DNA of 64,000 nt, taken from NCBI RefSeq assembly GCF_900302455.1, contig NZ_ONZG01000014.1, forward strand, positions 1 through 64,000. The letters are read 5' to 3'. Shown piece by piece: positions 18,373-29,400 of the stretch. This DNA is from Falsiruegeria mediterranea M17 (lineage in GTDB: Bacteria > Pseudomonadota > Alphaproteobacteria > Rhodobacterales > Rhodobacteraceae). A model generated the notes under the pieces. The model did not search any database, was not told the DNA's origin, and was given only the letters and a program-made list of their open reading frames with translations. Within the stretch, counting starts at the first letter, position 1. Every line of letters begins with the position of its first letter. The position numbers were made by a program, and so were the translations under genes.

Positions 18373-19295
18373 GGGCGTCGGGACGAGAATGGAGCGATCA
18401 TCGAGGCTTATGGCTTCGACCTTTCGCCGCTTTCAGCACGCGCTGCTGAGGTCGAACAGCTTCAGGCCGTATTGCAAGGCGAACGTGAGCTCTGCATGCG
18501 TCTGAAGTGTCAGATCACGGTTGCGCGCCGAATGATCCACGCGCGGATTGAAGCAGCGCTGAGCGGCTCCTGGACGTATCTCGCCGAGTTGTTTGAAGAC
18601 CTTTTGAAACGCCTTCCGCGCCGAAATACGACCTCTGAGACACTCTCAAAGCTATTGGCAGGGTTCAAAGAGCTTCAGGACCGTGTGGAGGCTACGTATT
18701 TCGAAGCACAAGGAACGGATGAAGTTGTGGATAACCCCGCTGAAATCAAGGAACAAGTGCCTAGTAAGACTCAAGAAATGGACCCCACGGAGGTCATTCC
18801 CGAACCTCACATACTAACTACTAATCAACTTAATCCTGTAATCTGTATTCGCTCAATAGATGAACATAGGGCCGACGCAGCGCCGAAGTCTCAAACCAAA
18901 GATCCGGCGGATAGTGAGTTGGAAGAATGGGTGGAAGAAACACGCAAAAAGCGCGAAACGGCGCTTGATTTGCCGTCAGTGATGCAGGCTTTTCCTGAAA
19001 CCGCATCCTGGGCGCGCAATATGGGTGGATATCTGAAGGATTGGAGCGATCTTCACCGGGTGGCGGGAAAACTCGGGCCAATGATCGGCGTTCTCAGCAT
19101 GCCTTGAACGTCGCGCAAGACCGGCTTGGACCTCAAATCGCGACGGCAGCGCTGGTTTTGACCTGCGATAAGCATTGCGCCGACGAAGTTGCCTCTCCTG
19201 GCGGATACCTGCGTGGCATGGTGCAAAAAGCTGGGGCAGGGGAGTTGCATCTCGAGCGTAGCTTCTACGGTCGATTGAGTGAACAAGCAGCGTAA
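18373..19295 (+). pseudogene. repC: repC remnant (repABC plasmid replication initiator, C-terminal part)
   Basis: Translation from 18373 begins RRDENGAIIEAYGFDLSPLS, a conserved mid-protein stretch of RepC. It continues through the variable acidic linker to VAGKLGPMIGV near 19090. There a 1-bp frameshift interrupts the frame; the typical C-terminus continues in another frame as NVAQDRLGPQIATAALVLTC and SPGGYLRGMVQKAGAGELHL, ending at 19295. The N-terminal DNA-binding half and repAB are absent, so it cannot start replication. It abuts the left island junction, which suggests that part of an alphaproteobacterial repABC plasmid was integrated. Confidence 0.75.
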
Positions 19296-19350
19296 GGATT
19301 TTGAAGGGCGACTGACATTGCCATGTACTGCCAAGGAGTAGGCAGATCAC

Positions 19351-19608
19351 ATGGTTACTCGCAACGTTGTCCTGACTGATACGCAGGATCAATTGGTACA
19401 GGCTTTGGTCGCGTCTGGTCGCTATCAGAATGTGAGCGAAGCGATGCGCGCTGGATTGCGGCTTATGGAGCAGGAAGAAGCACAGCTTGCCGACATTCGG
19501 AACGGGCTGATTGAAGGTCTCAGGCAGGCCGACACGGGTGATCTGGCCGACGGTAGCGGCGCAGATGCGGTTCGCAGGGCCTTTGCGAGGGCGCGAACGA
19601 CGTCATGA
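19351..19608 (+). CDS. parD: ParD-family antitoxin
   Basis: The 85-residue ribbon-helix-helix protein begins MVTRNVVLTDTQDQLVQALV and contains the ParD/CopG pattern GRYQNVSEAMRAGLRLMEQE, followed by a helical tail that normally wraps the toxin. ParD neutralises ParE and represses the operon. It overlaps the downstream parE start by 4 bp (ATGA). This copy looks intact although its toxin partner is interrupted. Confidence 0.85.
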   Translation: MVTRNVVLTDTQDQLVQALVASGRYQNVSEAMRAGLRLMEQEEAQLADIRNGLIEGLRQADTGDLADGSGADAVRRAFARARTTS

Positions 19609-19940
19609 GCCGACCCTTTCGGCTGACCCGCCGCGCCGAAGCGAGCTTGGGCGAAATCGCACGCTGGACGGTGGAAACGTTCGGAGCACGTTAGCGGGAT
19701 ATCTATGAGGTAGAGTTCACTTCCCGTTGCGAAGCGCTTGTGAATGGTCAGGCCTATAGCCGAAGTTGTTCGGTTCTGGTCGATGGGGTCACAGACCTCA
19801 GGTATTTCAGGGTAGGGGAGCATTTTGTGGTGTTCCTGGGTCGGCTCGAATACATCGTCTTTGTTGATATCCTGCATTCCCGCAGTGACCTTCCGCGCCA
19901 TATTGCAGCTCTCGAAGCGCTCCGAAAAGGCGATGGCTGA
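19605..19940 (+). pseudogene. parE: ParE toxin gene with in-frame stop
   Basis: From ATG 19605 the frame reads MSRPFRLTRRAEASLGEIAR, WTVETFGAR, then TAG at 19692-19694, then continues in the same frame as RDIYEVEFTSRCEALV to RSDLPRHIAALEALRKGDG. The whole RelE/ParE fold (about 111 codons) is otherwise present. A single CAG-to-TAG change would explain the break. Loss of toxin next to an intact antitoxin fits a stabilised, no longer addictive, plasmid remnant. Confidence 0.8.
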
Positions 19941-19945
19941 TCGCC

Positions 19946-20548
19946 TCACAGCCCTGCGGCTTTGGTGAGGTTGACGCGGAATCTGTTGCGTTGGCGTTGG
20001 TAGCGGCGGGTCATTTCGGCTGAGGCGTGACCGAGTTGTTTTTGCACATAGCGTTCGTCGACCTCGGCCGACGTGGCGAGACCGGCGCGCAGGGAGTGGC
20101 CTGAGAAGAGCGCGAGGCGCTCCTGCTCTGGCAGCTTTGACCGGATGCCGGATTTCAGGACGGATTGATTGATCAGGCGGGCGACGTGTTTGTCTGACAG
20201 GCGGGTGTCCAGCGCGCGTTTGCCGTCACGGCAGGTGCGCACAAAAACCGGGCCAAAGTCGATCTTGGCTAAGTGCAGCCACTGTTCTAGGGCTTGGACG
20301 GGGCAGGTCTGGTCCGAGGAACCGCGTCCGATTTCGACCTCGCGCCAGCCGGTTTTGGCGTTCAGGGTCAGCACGGCGCCATCATCGAGGATGTCGATTC
20401 AGCCGCCGCTGTCAAAGGTGTCGTCCTTGCCCGCATCCAGGTTGACAATTTCCGAGCGTCTGAGATCACCGGCATAACCCAGCAGCTGGATCGCCCGGTC
20501 CCGCAACCCGCGCAGGTCAAAGGGCAGGGTGGCCACCATGGCGAAGAG
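19946..20548 (-). pseudogene. Tyrosine recombinase (phage-integrase family), broken and 5'-truncated
   Basis: The C-terminal catalytic part is clear: ending with FSGHSLRAGLATSA (catalytic His-x-x-Arg), then QLGHASAEMTRRYQRQRNRF with the nucleophilic Tyr. Upstream in the same frame, LRDRAIQLLGYAGDLRRSEI supplies the first catalytic Arg region. A TGA at 20399-20401, probably a former TGG Trp codon, interrupts the frame. The 5' part is lost where IS5-type sequence begins near 20549. It may be the relic integrase of the island or its plasmid. Confidence 0.75.
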
Positions 20549-20557
20549 AAGACCGTT

Positions 20558-21094
20558 ATGATCGACGTAACCTGTCTGAAGGCAAACCGCACAGCGGCCA
20601 GTATGGTCGTAAAAAAGGGGGGGCGTGAACACCTGATCGGGCGAACCAAAGGCGGCATGAACTCCAAGCTGCACGCCATCTGCGATAGCCCAGGGCGATT
20701 GCTTGATCTGTTCGTGACCGCCGGCCAGGTGAGCGATTACATCGGCGTGCGAGCTTTGCTCATTAGCCTCCCAAAGGTCGATTAGCTACTCGGGGATCGC
20801 GGCTACGATGCCGAATGGTTCAGAGAAGCGTTGCAAGACAAAGGGATACGCGCATGTATTCCAAGGCGAAAACAACGCGTAAAGACCGTGAAATACGATA
20901 AGCGACGCTATAAGCGGCGTAATCAGATCGAGTTCATGTTCGGAAGGCTCCAGAACTGGTGGCGTGTGGCTACAGGTTACGACAGGCGCCTGAAGGTATT
21001 CCTGTCAGCCATCGCTCTCGTGGCAACCGTCATCTACTGGCTAAGAAACGCAATGAGATGCCGTAACGGGGCCTGCGTCACACACCGCCGTTAG
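20558..21094 (+). pseudogene. IS5-family (IS427-group-like) transposase remnant
   Basis: The frame starts MIDVTCLKANRTAASMVVKK and continues HLIGRTKGGMNSKLHAICD, an IS5-type DDE transposase pattern common in Rhodobacterales. TAG at 20783-20785 breaks it in the middle of 'DxLLGDRGYDAEWFREAL', and it resumes in the same frame as IRACIPRRKQRVKTVKYDKR through IEFMFGRLQNWWRVATGYDR. The 5' part of the element is missing and fused to the recombinase remnant. Not functional. Confidence 0.75.
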
Positions 21095-21143
21095 CATTTG
21101 TCAGATCCGCACCGCGCTGCCGCCATTCCCGTATTGAACCTAT

Positions 21144-21350
21144 ATGGAAGACGACGGGATGAGACCGTTCCTTAGATTGGATGTATCACTCGCCAAGACT
21201 GCGATCTGGGTGATCAGCGAGCATGGTGAGATTATCAAGGAGGCTGAGGCTGCGAGTGATCCTGAGAATCTAGCCTGTTGGCTGGGTGATCGTACTGATG
21301 AATTGCCCGCGATCTGGGCAACAGCAAAACCACTGTTCTCGACATTATGA
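21144..21350 (+). pseudogene. IS110-family transposase, N-terminal fragment
   Basis: The 68-residue fragment MRPFLRLDVSLAKTAIWVIS with EAASDPENLACWLGDRTDEL is the start of an IS110-type DEDD transposase. The frame is lost after WATAKPLFSTL, before the remaining catalytic residues. The following 289 bases up to 21639 show no recognisable gene. Confidence 0.65.
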
Positions 21351-21639
21351 AACGTCATCGCGAAAATTCTTAGGGTGGCATTCTGCCTCCAGCCGGATCA
21401 GACCCCAAAAACGCCATGAAATGAAGCAGCGTTGCGCATGAAATCCAATAGATGCTGAATGAATACGGGCGTGCCGACAGATCGGATTGCCAGGGCAATC
21501 AGGCTCGCGTCAGACTCTTGCTGTGTCTCATCGATAAACTAGTTCCACCACGCAAACCCAATCGCTGACACTCTGATCAATAGGAGCGGTTCTAGCAACT
21601 TGTTGCTACATCGTTTCCCTGTTGCAGCCTCTATTGGGC

Positions 21640-22044
21640 TTAGTCCGGCTGGTCTTGTGCCAGCTGAGTTTTGATGTTCCACCACTTCGGCTGATAGGAT
21701 TGAAAGCTGTGTGAAGAGGCAATCAGATCGTCGTGTTCCGTTGTGTCGAAACACCCAACCAAAAGGGCAATCGTTGGTTGGTCATCAATTGCACCGATTG
21801 TACTACCGCAAGCCGGGCAAAAAGCGCGGCTGGAAATCGCGGATGAGCGGTACGTCGAAGGGGGGCCACCTTCTCCCGTCCAGGACACAGCAGATTTTGG
21901 GAATTCGACCCAAGCGGCGCTAAGAGATCCGGTGTGTCGTTGACACATTTTGCAAGAACAAGTGTGTGGGTTTTCAGCCTTGGCGGTTGTCTCAAATCGG
22001 ATTGAACCACACAGGCATCCTCCACGGTGCATGATCTCTGCCAT
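21640..22044 (-). CDS. GFA-family (glutathione-dependent formaldehyde-activating-like) zinc protein
   Basis: The 134-residue protein is full length for the family. Zinc-binding cysteines appear in the expected order: GGCLCGSIRFETT, then CSCKMCQRHTGSL, then AFCPACGSTIG. Family members bind zinc and are related to the S-hydroxymethyl-glutathione synthase Gfa; most are of unknown substrate. It appears intact, unlike everything around it, and separates the mobile debris from the SapC gene. Confidence 0.8.
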   Translation of the reverse strand: MAEIMHRGGCLCGSIRFETTAKAENPHTCSCKMCQRHTGSLSAAWVEFPKSAVSWTGEGGPPSTYRSSAISSRAFCPACGSTIGAIDDQPTIALLVGCFDTTEHDDLIASSHSFQSYQPKWWNIKTQLAQDQPD

Positions 22045-22266
22045 TGCGCATCCTCCCTTTCAGCGAAACCTGTCGGCCATGGTGACTATGTGACTAAAAA
22101 GAAAGCAATTACGGGATTGGTTTCTTTGTTTGGAAGTCGCAAGCTGGGCTGCTCTGGCGCGCCTTATACAAAGATATTCTGTTGCATATGCTGCGACAAA
22201 CGGTTTGGGTAGCTGACAAACTGTGAATTTACAGGTTTTCTAGGGACAAGGAAAGGATACGAGCAG

Positions 22267-23094
22267 ATGCCAACACAGGTTTTGATCTACAAAGACCCAG
22301 TTCCGCTAAACGCGCAGAACCATGCAGAACTTTGCATTAAGCCAGGAACCAGTTTTCAGTTTGCCGCCAGTATCAATTCGGTGCCCTTGACCGCCGCGGA
22401 ATTTGCACAGGCATCAGCCAGCTATCCAATCGTTTTCACCGGTGAAGGAGACAACATCGTTCCTGCTGCTATACTTGGCTTCGGAAAAGAAGAGAATGTT
22501 TTCGTTGATGCTGAAGGAGGTTGGACAGGAAGTTATGTTCCGGCTTTTCTGCGTCGATACCCGTTCGTCTTCAGCGACGAGACAAAGGATGGGCAGCTCA
22601 TACTTTTTGTTGATCAAGCTTTTGAAGGCTGCAACTTTGAGGGGCGTGGTGAAAGGCTTTTTGATGTTGAAGGCAATCACACGGGCTATCTGAAAACAGT
22701 TCTGGGTTTCTTGCAGGAATACCAGGCGTCGTTTGCCAGAACGCAAGCATTCTGTAGTCGGCTTTCTCGCTTGGGGCTGCTTCGTCCAGCCGAGGCCAAT
22801 TGGCGAAACCCTGACGGAGAAGGGCAGCGTCTCGGCGGATTCCTGACCGTTGATCGGGAGGCCCTCAAAAACATTGATGACGGCGAGCTGCGGGAAATGT
22901 TCGCAAATGACGAACTGGAATGCGTGTATCTCCATCTCGCGTCCCTACGTCACATTGAGGCGATCGCGCAGCGTGCTGCGGACCGAGGCAGCGAAGCCCC
23001 GGAGGAGCCTACTGTTGCTCAGGCACTGGGGAAAATAATGGATGTTGCTGAACAAGGTGACGTTGCTATCGAACCCGGTGAAGACGAGGGGTAA
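22267..23094 (+). CDS. SapC-family protein, copy 1
   Basis: The 275-residue protein has the SapC-family core (SYPIVFTGEGDNIVPAAILG, GSYVPAFLRRYPFVFSD, CNFEGRGERLFDVEG). SapC was named from the Campylobacter S-layer secretion cluster; its biochemical role is unknown and it has no signal peptide, so it probably acts in the cytoplasm. The acidic tail (AEQGDVAIEPGEDEG) is distinctive. It lies 313 bp upstream of the giant gene and is a clear paralogue of the SapC protein at 60881, sharing the YVPAFLR-x-YPFV and EGRGERLF blocks. A chaperone- or targeting-like role for the giant protein is inference. Confidence 0.85.
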   Translation: MPTQVLIYKDPVPLNAQNHAELCIKPGTSFQFAASINSVPLTAAEFAQASASYPIVFTGEGDNIVPAAILGFGKEENVFVDAEGGWTGSYVPAFLRRYPFVFSDETKDGQLILFVDQAFEGCNFEGRGERLFDVEGNHTGYLKTVLGFLQEYQASFARTQAFCSRLSRLGLLRPAEANWRNPDGEGQRLGGFLTVDREALKNIDDGELREMFANDELECVYLHLASLRHIEAIAQRAADRGSEAPEEPTVAQALGKIMDVAEQGDVAIEPGEDEG

Positions 23095-23407
23095 GTGCCG
23101 CCTCCGGCCAACTAGTTAACTTGCGAATCACTGACGAAACACACGCTGGCTAAAGATGATTGATGATTTGAGCCGGTTATTTGTGATGGTCAGTGATCAA
23201 TTAACCTCGGCTCAGGCGGCATAAGAATCTGAAATTTTACGATTTTTTCTTGTTCTCCGCGGATTGCCTTTGATCTGAAAACAGTATGTTTCGACGTTGT
23301 GTGAAATGGTTCATTTTTCGTTTTGGCGATCTTCGGATAACATAAATTTCATCTACGCTTTTAGGTGTGTAGCGTTTCTTCGCACCGATGACCCCAGGTG
23401 ATGAACA
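23095..23407 (+). promoter_or_regulatory. Leader region of the giant gene
   Basis: This 313-bp non-coding gap should contain the promoter for the giant gene and downstream operon. It is more AT-rich than its surroundings. An interrupted hairpin spans 23169-23214 (TGAGCCGGTTA...TAACCTCGGCTCA), without a U-run; it might terminate sapC transcription or serve as a regulatory structure. An AGGTGA Shine-Dalgarno lies 7-12 bp before the giant gene start. I cannot assign a -35/-10 pair confidently. Confidence 0.4.
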
Positions 23408-26400
23408 ATGGCCTATCCGTTTGCAACGCGTGAGGAACGTGCAGTCTTCGATACATCTCCGTCCCGGAGGTTTAGGAGAGCGTTGTATCGATTGTTCAGA
23501 CGGTCGGTTGACAGTACATCCCGCGCAGCTCTGGAGCCAATGGAGCCTCGCATTCTTTTGGCTGCTGATCTGGCTCTGAATTATACTGCCACATCTGCGG
23601 ACGAAGAAATCACCGTTCGCATCGCGTCAGATGATACCGACAACGATGATTTGACTCCCGATGTGGCAGTCATTCAGATCCTGCGCATTGAAAATGACGA
23701 CAGCGAAACATTGCTGGCCCAGGGGGAACTCGGCCCCAACAATACCGTCAGTCTGGTGACTGGAGGAGGCGCTGATACCGTTCTGTTTGAGGCAACAGAT
23801 GCGCCGACCGATTCCATTCTAAGCCTGGATCTGACAATAGAGACAGGTGAAGGCAGCGATCGCATAGAAATCGATTCAACGTCTATCAACACGGTCCTGT
23901 CTGGAGCGTTCGAGCCAACGATTACTGCGACAATGGGCAACGGCTCTGGTGACGTTTTTGCCATGACCGGCTCATTTGATGGAGCTTTCGAGCTAAACGG
24001 TGTCGGGGCAGGTGGTGTTAACGACAACGTGGTCGATGTCACGTTCTCTGGAGCAGAGTGTGTCGAGGGTGGCACTGCTGACGATGTTTTCACCTTTTCG
24101 GCTGCAGCGGACTTCTCTCTGGGGATCGACGCGGGTGACGGAGACGATATGGTTATCGCTCCAGCTTCGGACCGTTCGACTGTTGAGGTGACCGGAGAAG
24201 GTGCAGTTTCAATCTTCGACGGTGATCGTACGACCAGCAAGTCGTTGCTGGCGAATGTAACCCAAGTCGAACGTTTGGAAGGTGGAGCGGGCTACGCGTC
24301 GCTCGACATATCTGGTTTCTCGGCGGTCAGTGTTGATTTGACGCAAAACACAGCTGACATCGATCCGGGGGCTGACGACGGTTCCGAATTTGAGGTTTTC
24401 AAATTTGATGCTGTTCTGGGCACCTCCGGAGCCGATACGCTTATCGGCGATGCTTTGGATAATACGCTGGTCAGCGGTGGAGGCGACGACAGTCTGTCCG
24501 GTGGCGCAGGTCGGGACACCTATGAGTTCGGAGCTACCGTTGGCGCGGTAACGATCCAGGAAAACGACGCGGCCTTGCAGGGCGAGATCGACACCATTGA
24601 TCTGTCCTCAACTGGTTTTGGTGTTCGCTTGACCATGGCGGATTCCGGCACGTTGGTCTTTGACGAAGTGACAGTCTCGGGGACGACTGTGACTTCGCAG
24701 GCGAATGGTTTCGGGCTGACGACGATTGGTGTCGAAAATATTCTCGTCAATGCTGCCCAAGAAAACATTTTAGACTACGCCGCATTTACAACCGGGGTTT
24801 CCGTCAGCCTTGGGCAGGAGATCGCAGAGGGACTTGGGACTGTTCGCGGATTTGACCACGTTATCGGTTCAAGTACGGCCGCCAACGAGATCTATGGCGA
24901 CAGTGGCGCAAACTTCCTGATTGGCGGTAGCGCGTCCGACACATTGGGATCCGGGGGTGGAACCGACACTTTGATGGGTGGTGACGAGATCGACCGCTTG
25001 GTTGAGCGGTCCGACGCCAGCATGACCCTCACGGATACGCAGATCACAATCGGGTCGACGGTTTCGACGCTAGCCTCGATTGAAACTGCGGAATTGATTG
25101 GCGGCCTCTCGGAAAATGTTCTGTCGGCGTCTGCTTTCACGCTGGGTGGCGTAACGCTGGACGGTGGTTTCAATGTTTACTTGGATCAACTTAATGGTGG
25201 TTCCGGGCTTGGGACAACTGACGAAGACACAATAAACTTGGCGACCGCCTTCGACACACCGCTGACAAGCCTGAATCAGGGTCGGGGTGTCGACATTCAA
25301 ACGGGCACTGACTTCACGATCCAATTGGCAACGGGCGGATCAGATGAATTTGCAGTAGACCTTGATGGTGCCACGACGGTTGCGGAAGTGTTCACAAAAA
25401 TCCGTGAAGCTGCGGCGAGCGAAAATTTCGACAGTCGTTTCCGGGTTGAGCTGAATGCCAATGGGACCGGGATTTCCTTTGCGGATTCTACAGGCGCGAC
25501 GCTGACACGGGACATGACCGTAGTCGCCGGAAGCAGCCGTGCAGCCTATGATCTGGGTCTGATACCGGATCCGTCCGTGGTTTCGGTTAACATCCCCGTG
25601 CTTGACGACGGGTCGTTCTCACCAGGATTGGTTGGGGATGAAATATCACGCGTCGACGCGGATGTTACGATCACTCTGTCTGACGGGACAGTATTTGATG
25701 TCAACCTCAGCTCCGAAGCGACAGTTCGGGAGTTGATGACCACGATCTCCGATTTGTCCAACGATCTTGAGATGGAACTCAGATCCGATGGTCGGGGATT
25801 TGTTCTGACAGATAATTCGGGTGGCCTGGGGTCATTTACTATCGCAAACGCCAACAACAGCACCGCAGGTACTGTTCTGGGAATTGCTGGCACCGGGGCG
25901 GCAGGGGTACTCACCGGAACGCAGATTGTGGCGGCTGGGTCCGAGTTGGATGGGCGTAGTGACGACGACACGCTGTTAGGCACAGTCATGGCCGACGTCT
26001 TCATTGGCGGTGGCGGCAGCGACTCTATCGTTGGCGGCTCGGGTGACGACACCGTATTCGCTCTCAGAGACGATGATATTGTACTCACCGACTCGTCGAT
26101 GACTGTCGCAAGTGTCGGTGAAAATGATAGCTTGTCCGGTATCGTCGCAGCCAACCTGACAGGTGGGGATTCAGACAACGAATTTGACGCGTCCATGTTT
26201 ACAGGCAGCGTGACAATGGACGGTGGAATTGGTGATGATACGCTGATCGGTGGATCAGGAAATGACCAGTTTACCGGAAATCGCGGTATCGACTCCATTG
26301 TGGGCGGTATGGGCGACGATAGCCTTGTTGAGCTGGGCAATTCGCGCTTTATTCTTGACGATACAAGTATTGATCAAGGCGAAGGCGCCACAGAAACGGC

Positions 26401-29400
26401 AACGTTCAGTATTCCGGCGTCGGTCGTTGGTGGATTCTATACGATCAGTTTTGGATCGGATGTTTCCCGTGATATCGCGTGGGATGCCGACAGCGCCACG
26501 ATCAAAGCCAGCCTGTATGGCTTGAGCGACGGCCTTTTGAACGACCAAACCATTGATGTTGTTGACGGCGCCTCGGCGGGCACATTTACGATTACCTTCA
26601 TAGGTGATCTGGCAGGCAAAGACATCACCCAGGCGATTACAGTTGACGGTTCCCGTTTGCAGGAAGCTGCTTCAACCGGAGTGACTGTAAATGTAACTAC
26701 AGTTGACGGAGCCGAAAGCCCCAACACCTTGTCCTCAATAGAGTTTGCGGATCTGACCGGCGGTTCGGGGGCGAATACTTTTGATGCGAGCGGCTTCTCC
26801 GGAGCGGTTAAAATCACGGCGAATGAAGGCAACGATGTTGTCGTTGGTACGTCGAATGCAGATACGATTTTGGGCGGAGCTGGGTTCGACCGGATAACCG
26901 GTGCCGGTGGAAATGACTCGCTGGATGGCGGCAGTGACTACGACGTTCTGATCGAGGAAGGAAATGAGACGACTATTACTCTGACAGACAGTACTCTGAC
27001 GCGTGGCAGTCAGGTTGATAGTCTGTCGGGATTTGAAACCGCCGAATTAACGGGGGGCAACGCGGCGCAAACAATCACAGCCTCGGGATTCTCGGGTGCT
27101 GGTACCGCTGCGACAACTGAATTGCGCTTCCTCAATTATGACCCGGCAAATGGCTTCGGAGGCGTGACCTTTGCCGAAGGTGAGCTGACCAGCCTGAACG
27201 GACAAGAAGCAACGACCCTGTTGAATACCCTGTTTGGCCAAAATGGTCTGCAGGCCGTCCAGGGTGCTACTGCAGCGCTCAGCGCGGATATTCGCGTCAC
27301 TCGTTCTGACGGCGTTGACGTTGATATCGATCTCAGCAGCGCAGTCACCTTGCAAGACGTACTGACACTGCTGAGTGCGGATGCGCAGTTAAGTGCAGCC
27401 TTGTCTTCAGATGGACTGGCGATTGAATTAACCGACAGCAGTGGTGGCAACGGAGCTTTTTCGGTTGCTGCGCTCAACGGGTCTCTCGCGGCCGATACGT
27501 TGGGCATTCTGAATGTCGGGGTAGGGGTCTCAGCAAATGTGTTGCGAGGCAACAATCTGGCTGACGGTGCCAGCGACGTCAGGATAACAACGACCGATGG
27601 TCGACGTATCGACATCGATTTTGGAGCGCAGGGCGCCAAAGCGACAATTCAGGATGTGTTGGATGCGATTTCCGCTGCCGACGCAAATCTGACGGCGTCT
27701 TTCTCGGCTGGATCAATCGTTGTCACCGACAGTTCCAATGGATCCGGAACGCTGACACTTACTTCTTTGAACAAGGTGGACGTACCCAACGAGCCTGACA
27801 GCCGTGTTGATACAGCGGCCGATCTGGGCTTTGAGGCCAGCAATACCGGCACTGTCGTTGGGGCAACGCGCGTTTTGACTGGATCCCCGCTAGCGGTTGG
27901 GTTCGTTACGATTGATGGTGCTGCCGGCAGCGATACTATCACCGGTACGTCTGGACGTGACCTTTTGAGCGGAGGCGAAGGGGCGGATAGTATCATTGGC
28001 GGCCTTGGCACTGATACGATCGTCGAGGATCGCTCTACGGAAAGCACTGCCAAGTCTATCACGCTTACCAATAGCAGATTGACGATTGGCAGCGAAGGCG
28101 TCGATTCCCTGACGGGAGTCGAGCAAGCCTGGTTGATCGGCACTCAGGCGGCAGAAGCGATTGACGCGAGCGCATTCTCATCTGGCCTAGTGGTTCTCGA
28201 AACTGGCGGTGGCGGCGACACTCTCAGCGGAGGAACCGTCGAGAACGTTTATCGGATTGATACCTCCAATATTTCGCGGAACACAATTACACCGCCGGTG
28301 AACGTGAATGCGGGTACTGTCGACAAAGATGAAGTACAGATTGTACTTAGCAGCGGTAATGTGAGCCAATCGGATCTGACCGGCTGGGTCAGTGTGAGTG
28401 GCACCGTTTCGACAACGCTTACTCCGGACGAGGATTCCGACAACAAGATCATACTTACGTCTGATCTGACGAACGTTAATGGTGACATTACCCTTGCCGC
28501 CGAAAGCATAGACACACGGGGTTACGACATCACAACTGCGGGGTCGAACCCCGGTGATATCAAAATCAAGGCCGAAACCAAGAAAACTGACGTTGGCGCC
28601 ATCAGCATGAAGTCTGACTTCAGCGGGCCGCGCAAAGTCACGATTGGGGATGGAACCATTCTGGATGCCTCGTCCAGTGTTGGAGGCGTCGCAGGTGGCG
28701 CTATCACAATTGAAGCCATCGATGATTTAGCTGACTTTACCGCCTTTGGGTTCGCCAACGTCGACATCAACAAGACCGAGATCGATATTGGGGCCGCGAC
28801 AATCAAAGGCGGTCGGGTCGAGATCAGATCCGAAGCTGAAACGATACATCTTTCAACCAATTCTTCTTCGGTTGCGTCAAAGCTGATGTCCTGGCTCGAA
28901 GGGTTGAGCGCCTGGGTCGGTGTCCACGTCTCTTTGCCCGAAGCGAGTATCAACCTGAATGCGGGCGATAGCCCTGCTGGCGATTTGGTCATTGAAGCTG
29001 AAAGTGTTGATATCATTTCCAGCGCAGCCGGGATCGTAAAGTCAGCTCCGTACTCGTATTTGTTTGGTGTCGCAGTTGGTGTTCTGGACTCGAAATCCAC
29101 GGTGGATGTCGGGCAGGTCAAGATAACGTCGACAAATGATACGATCCTGCGATCCACGGTCGACAATATTGCCGACATTGTTGCGGACGTTGGACCATTT
29201 GATTTCGCGTTTGCTTCTGAAAAGGTGAAGCGGCAGGCTTATGCTCTGGCTATCAGCCGGGTGAACTCGGTCAATCACGTCCATGTTGGATCTGACGCTC
29301 AAATCACCTCGACCCAAGGATCGGTGATTGTTCAGGCCGATACCGAGGATCGCAACAGAACGCTGGCGCGATCCACCACGGGAACAGATGGTAAAATTGG

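Noticed and set aside
21360-21639. Possible small gene in the gap before the GFA gene
   Set aside because: No frame with a plausible start, ribosome site or family resemblance was seen.
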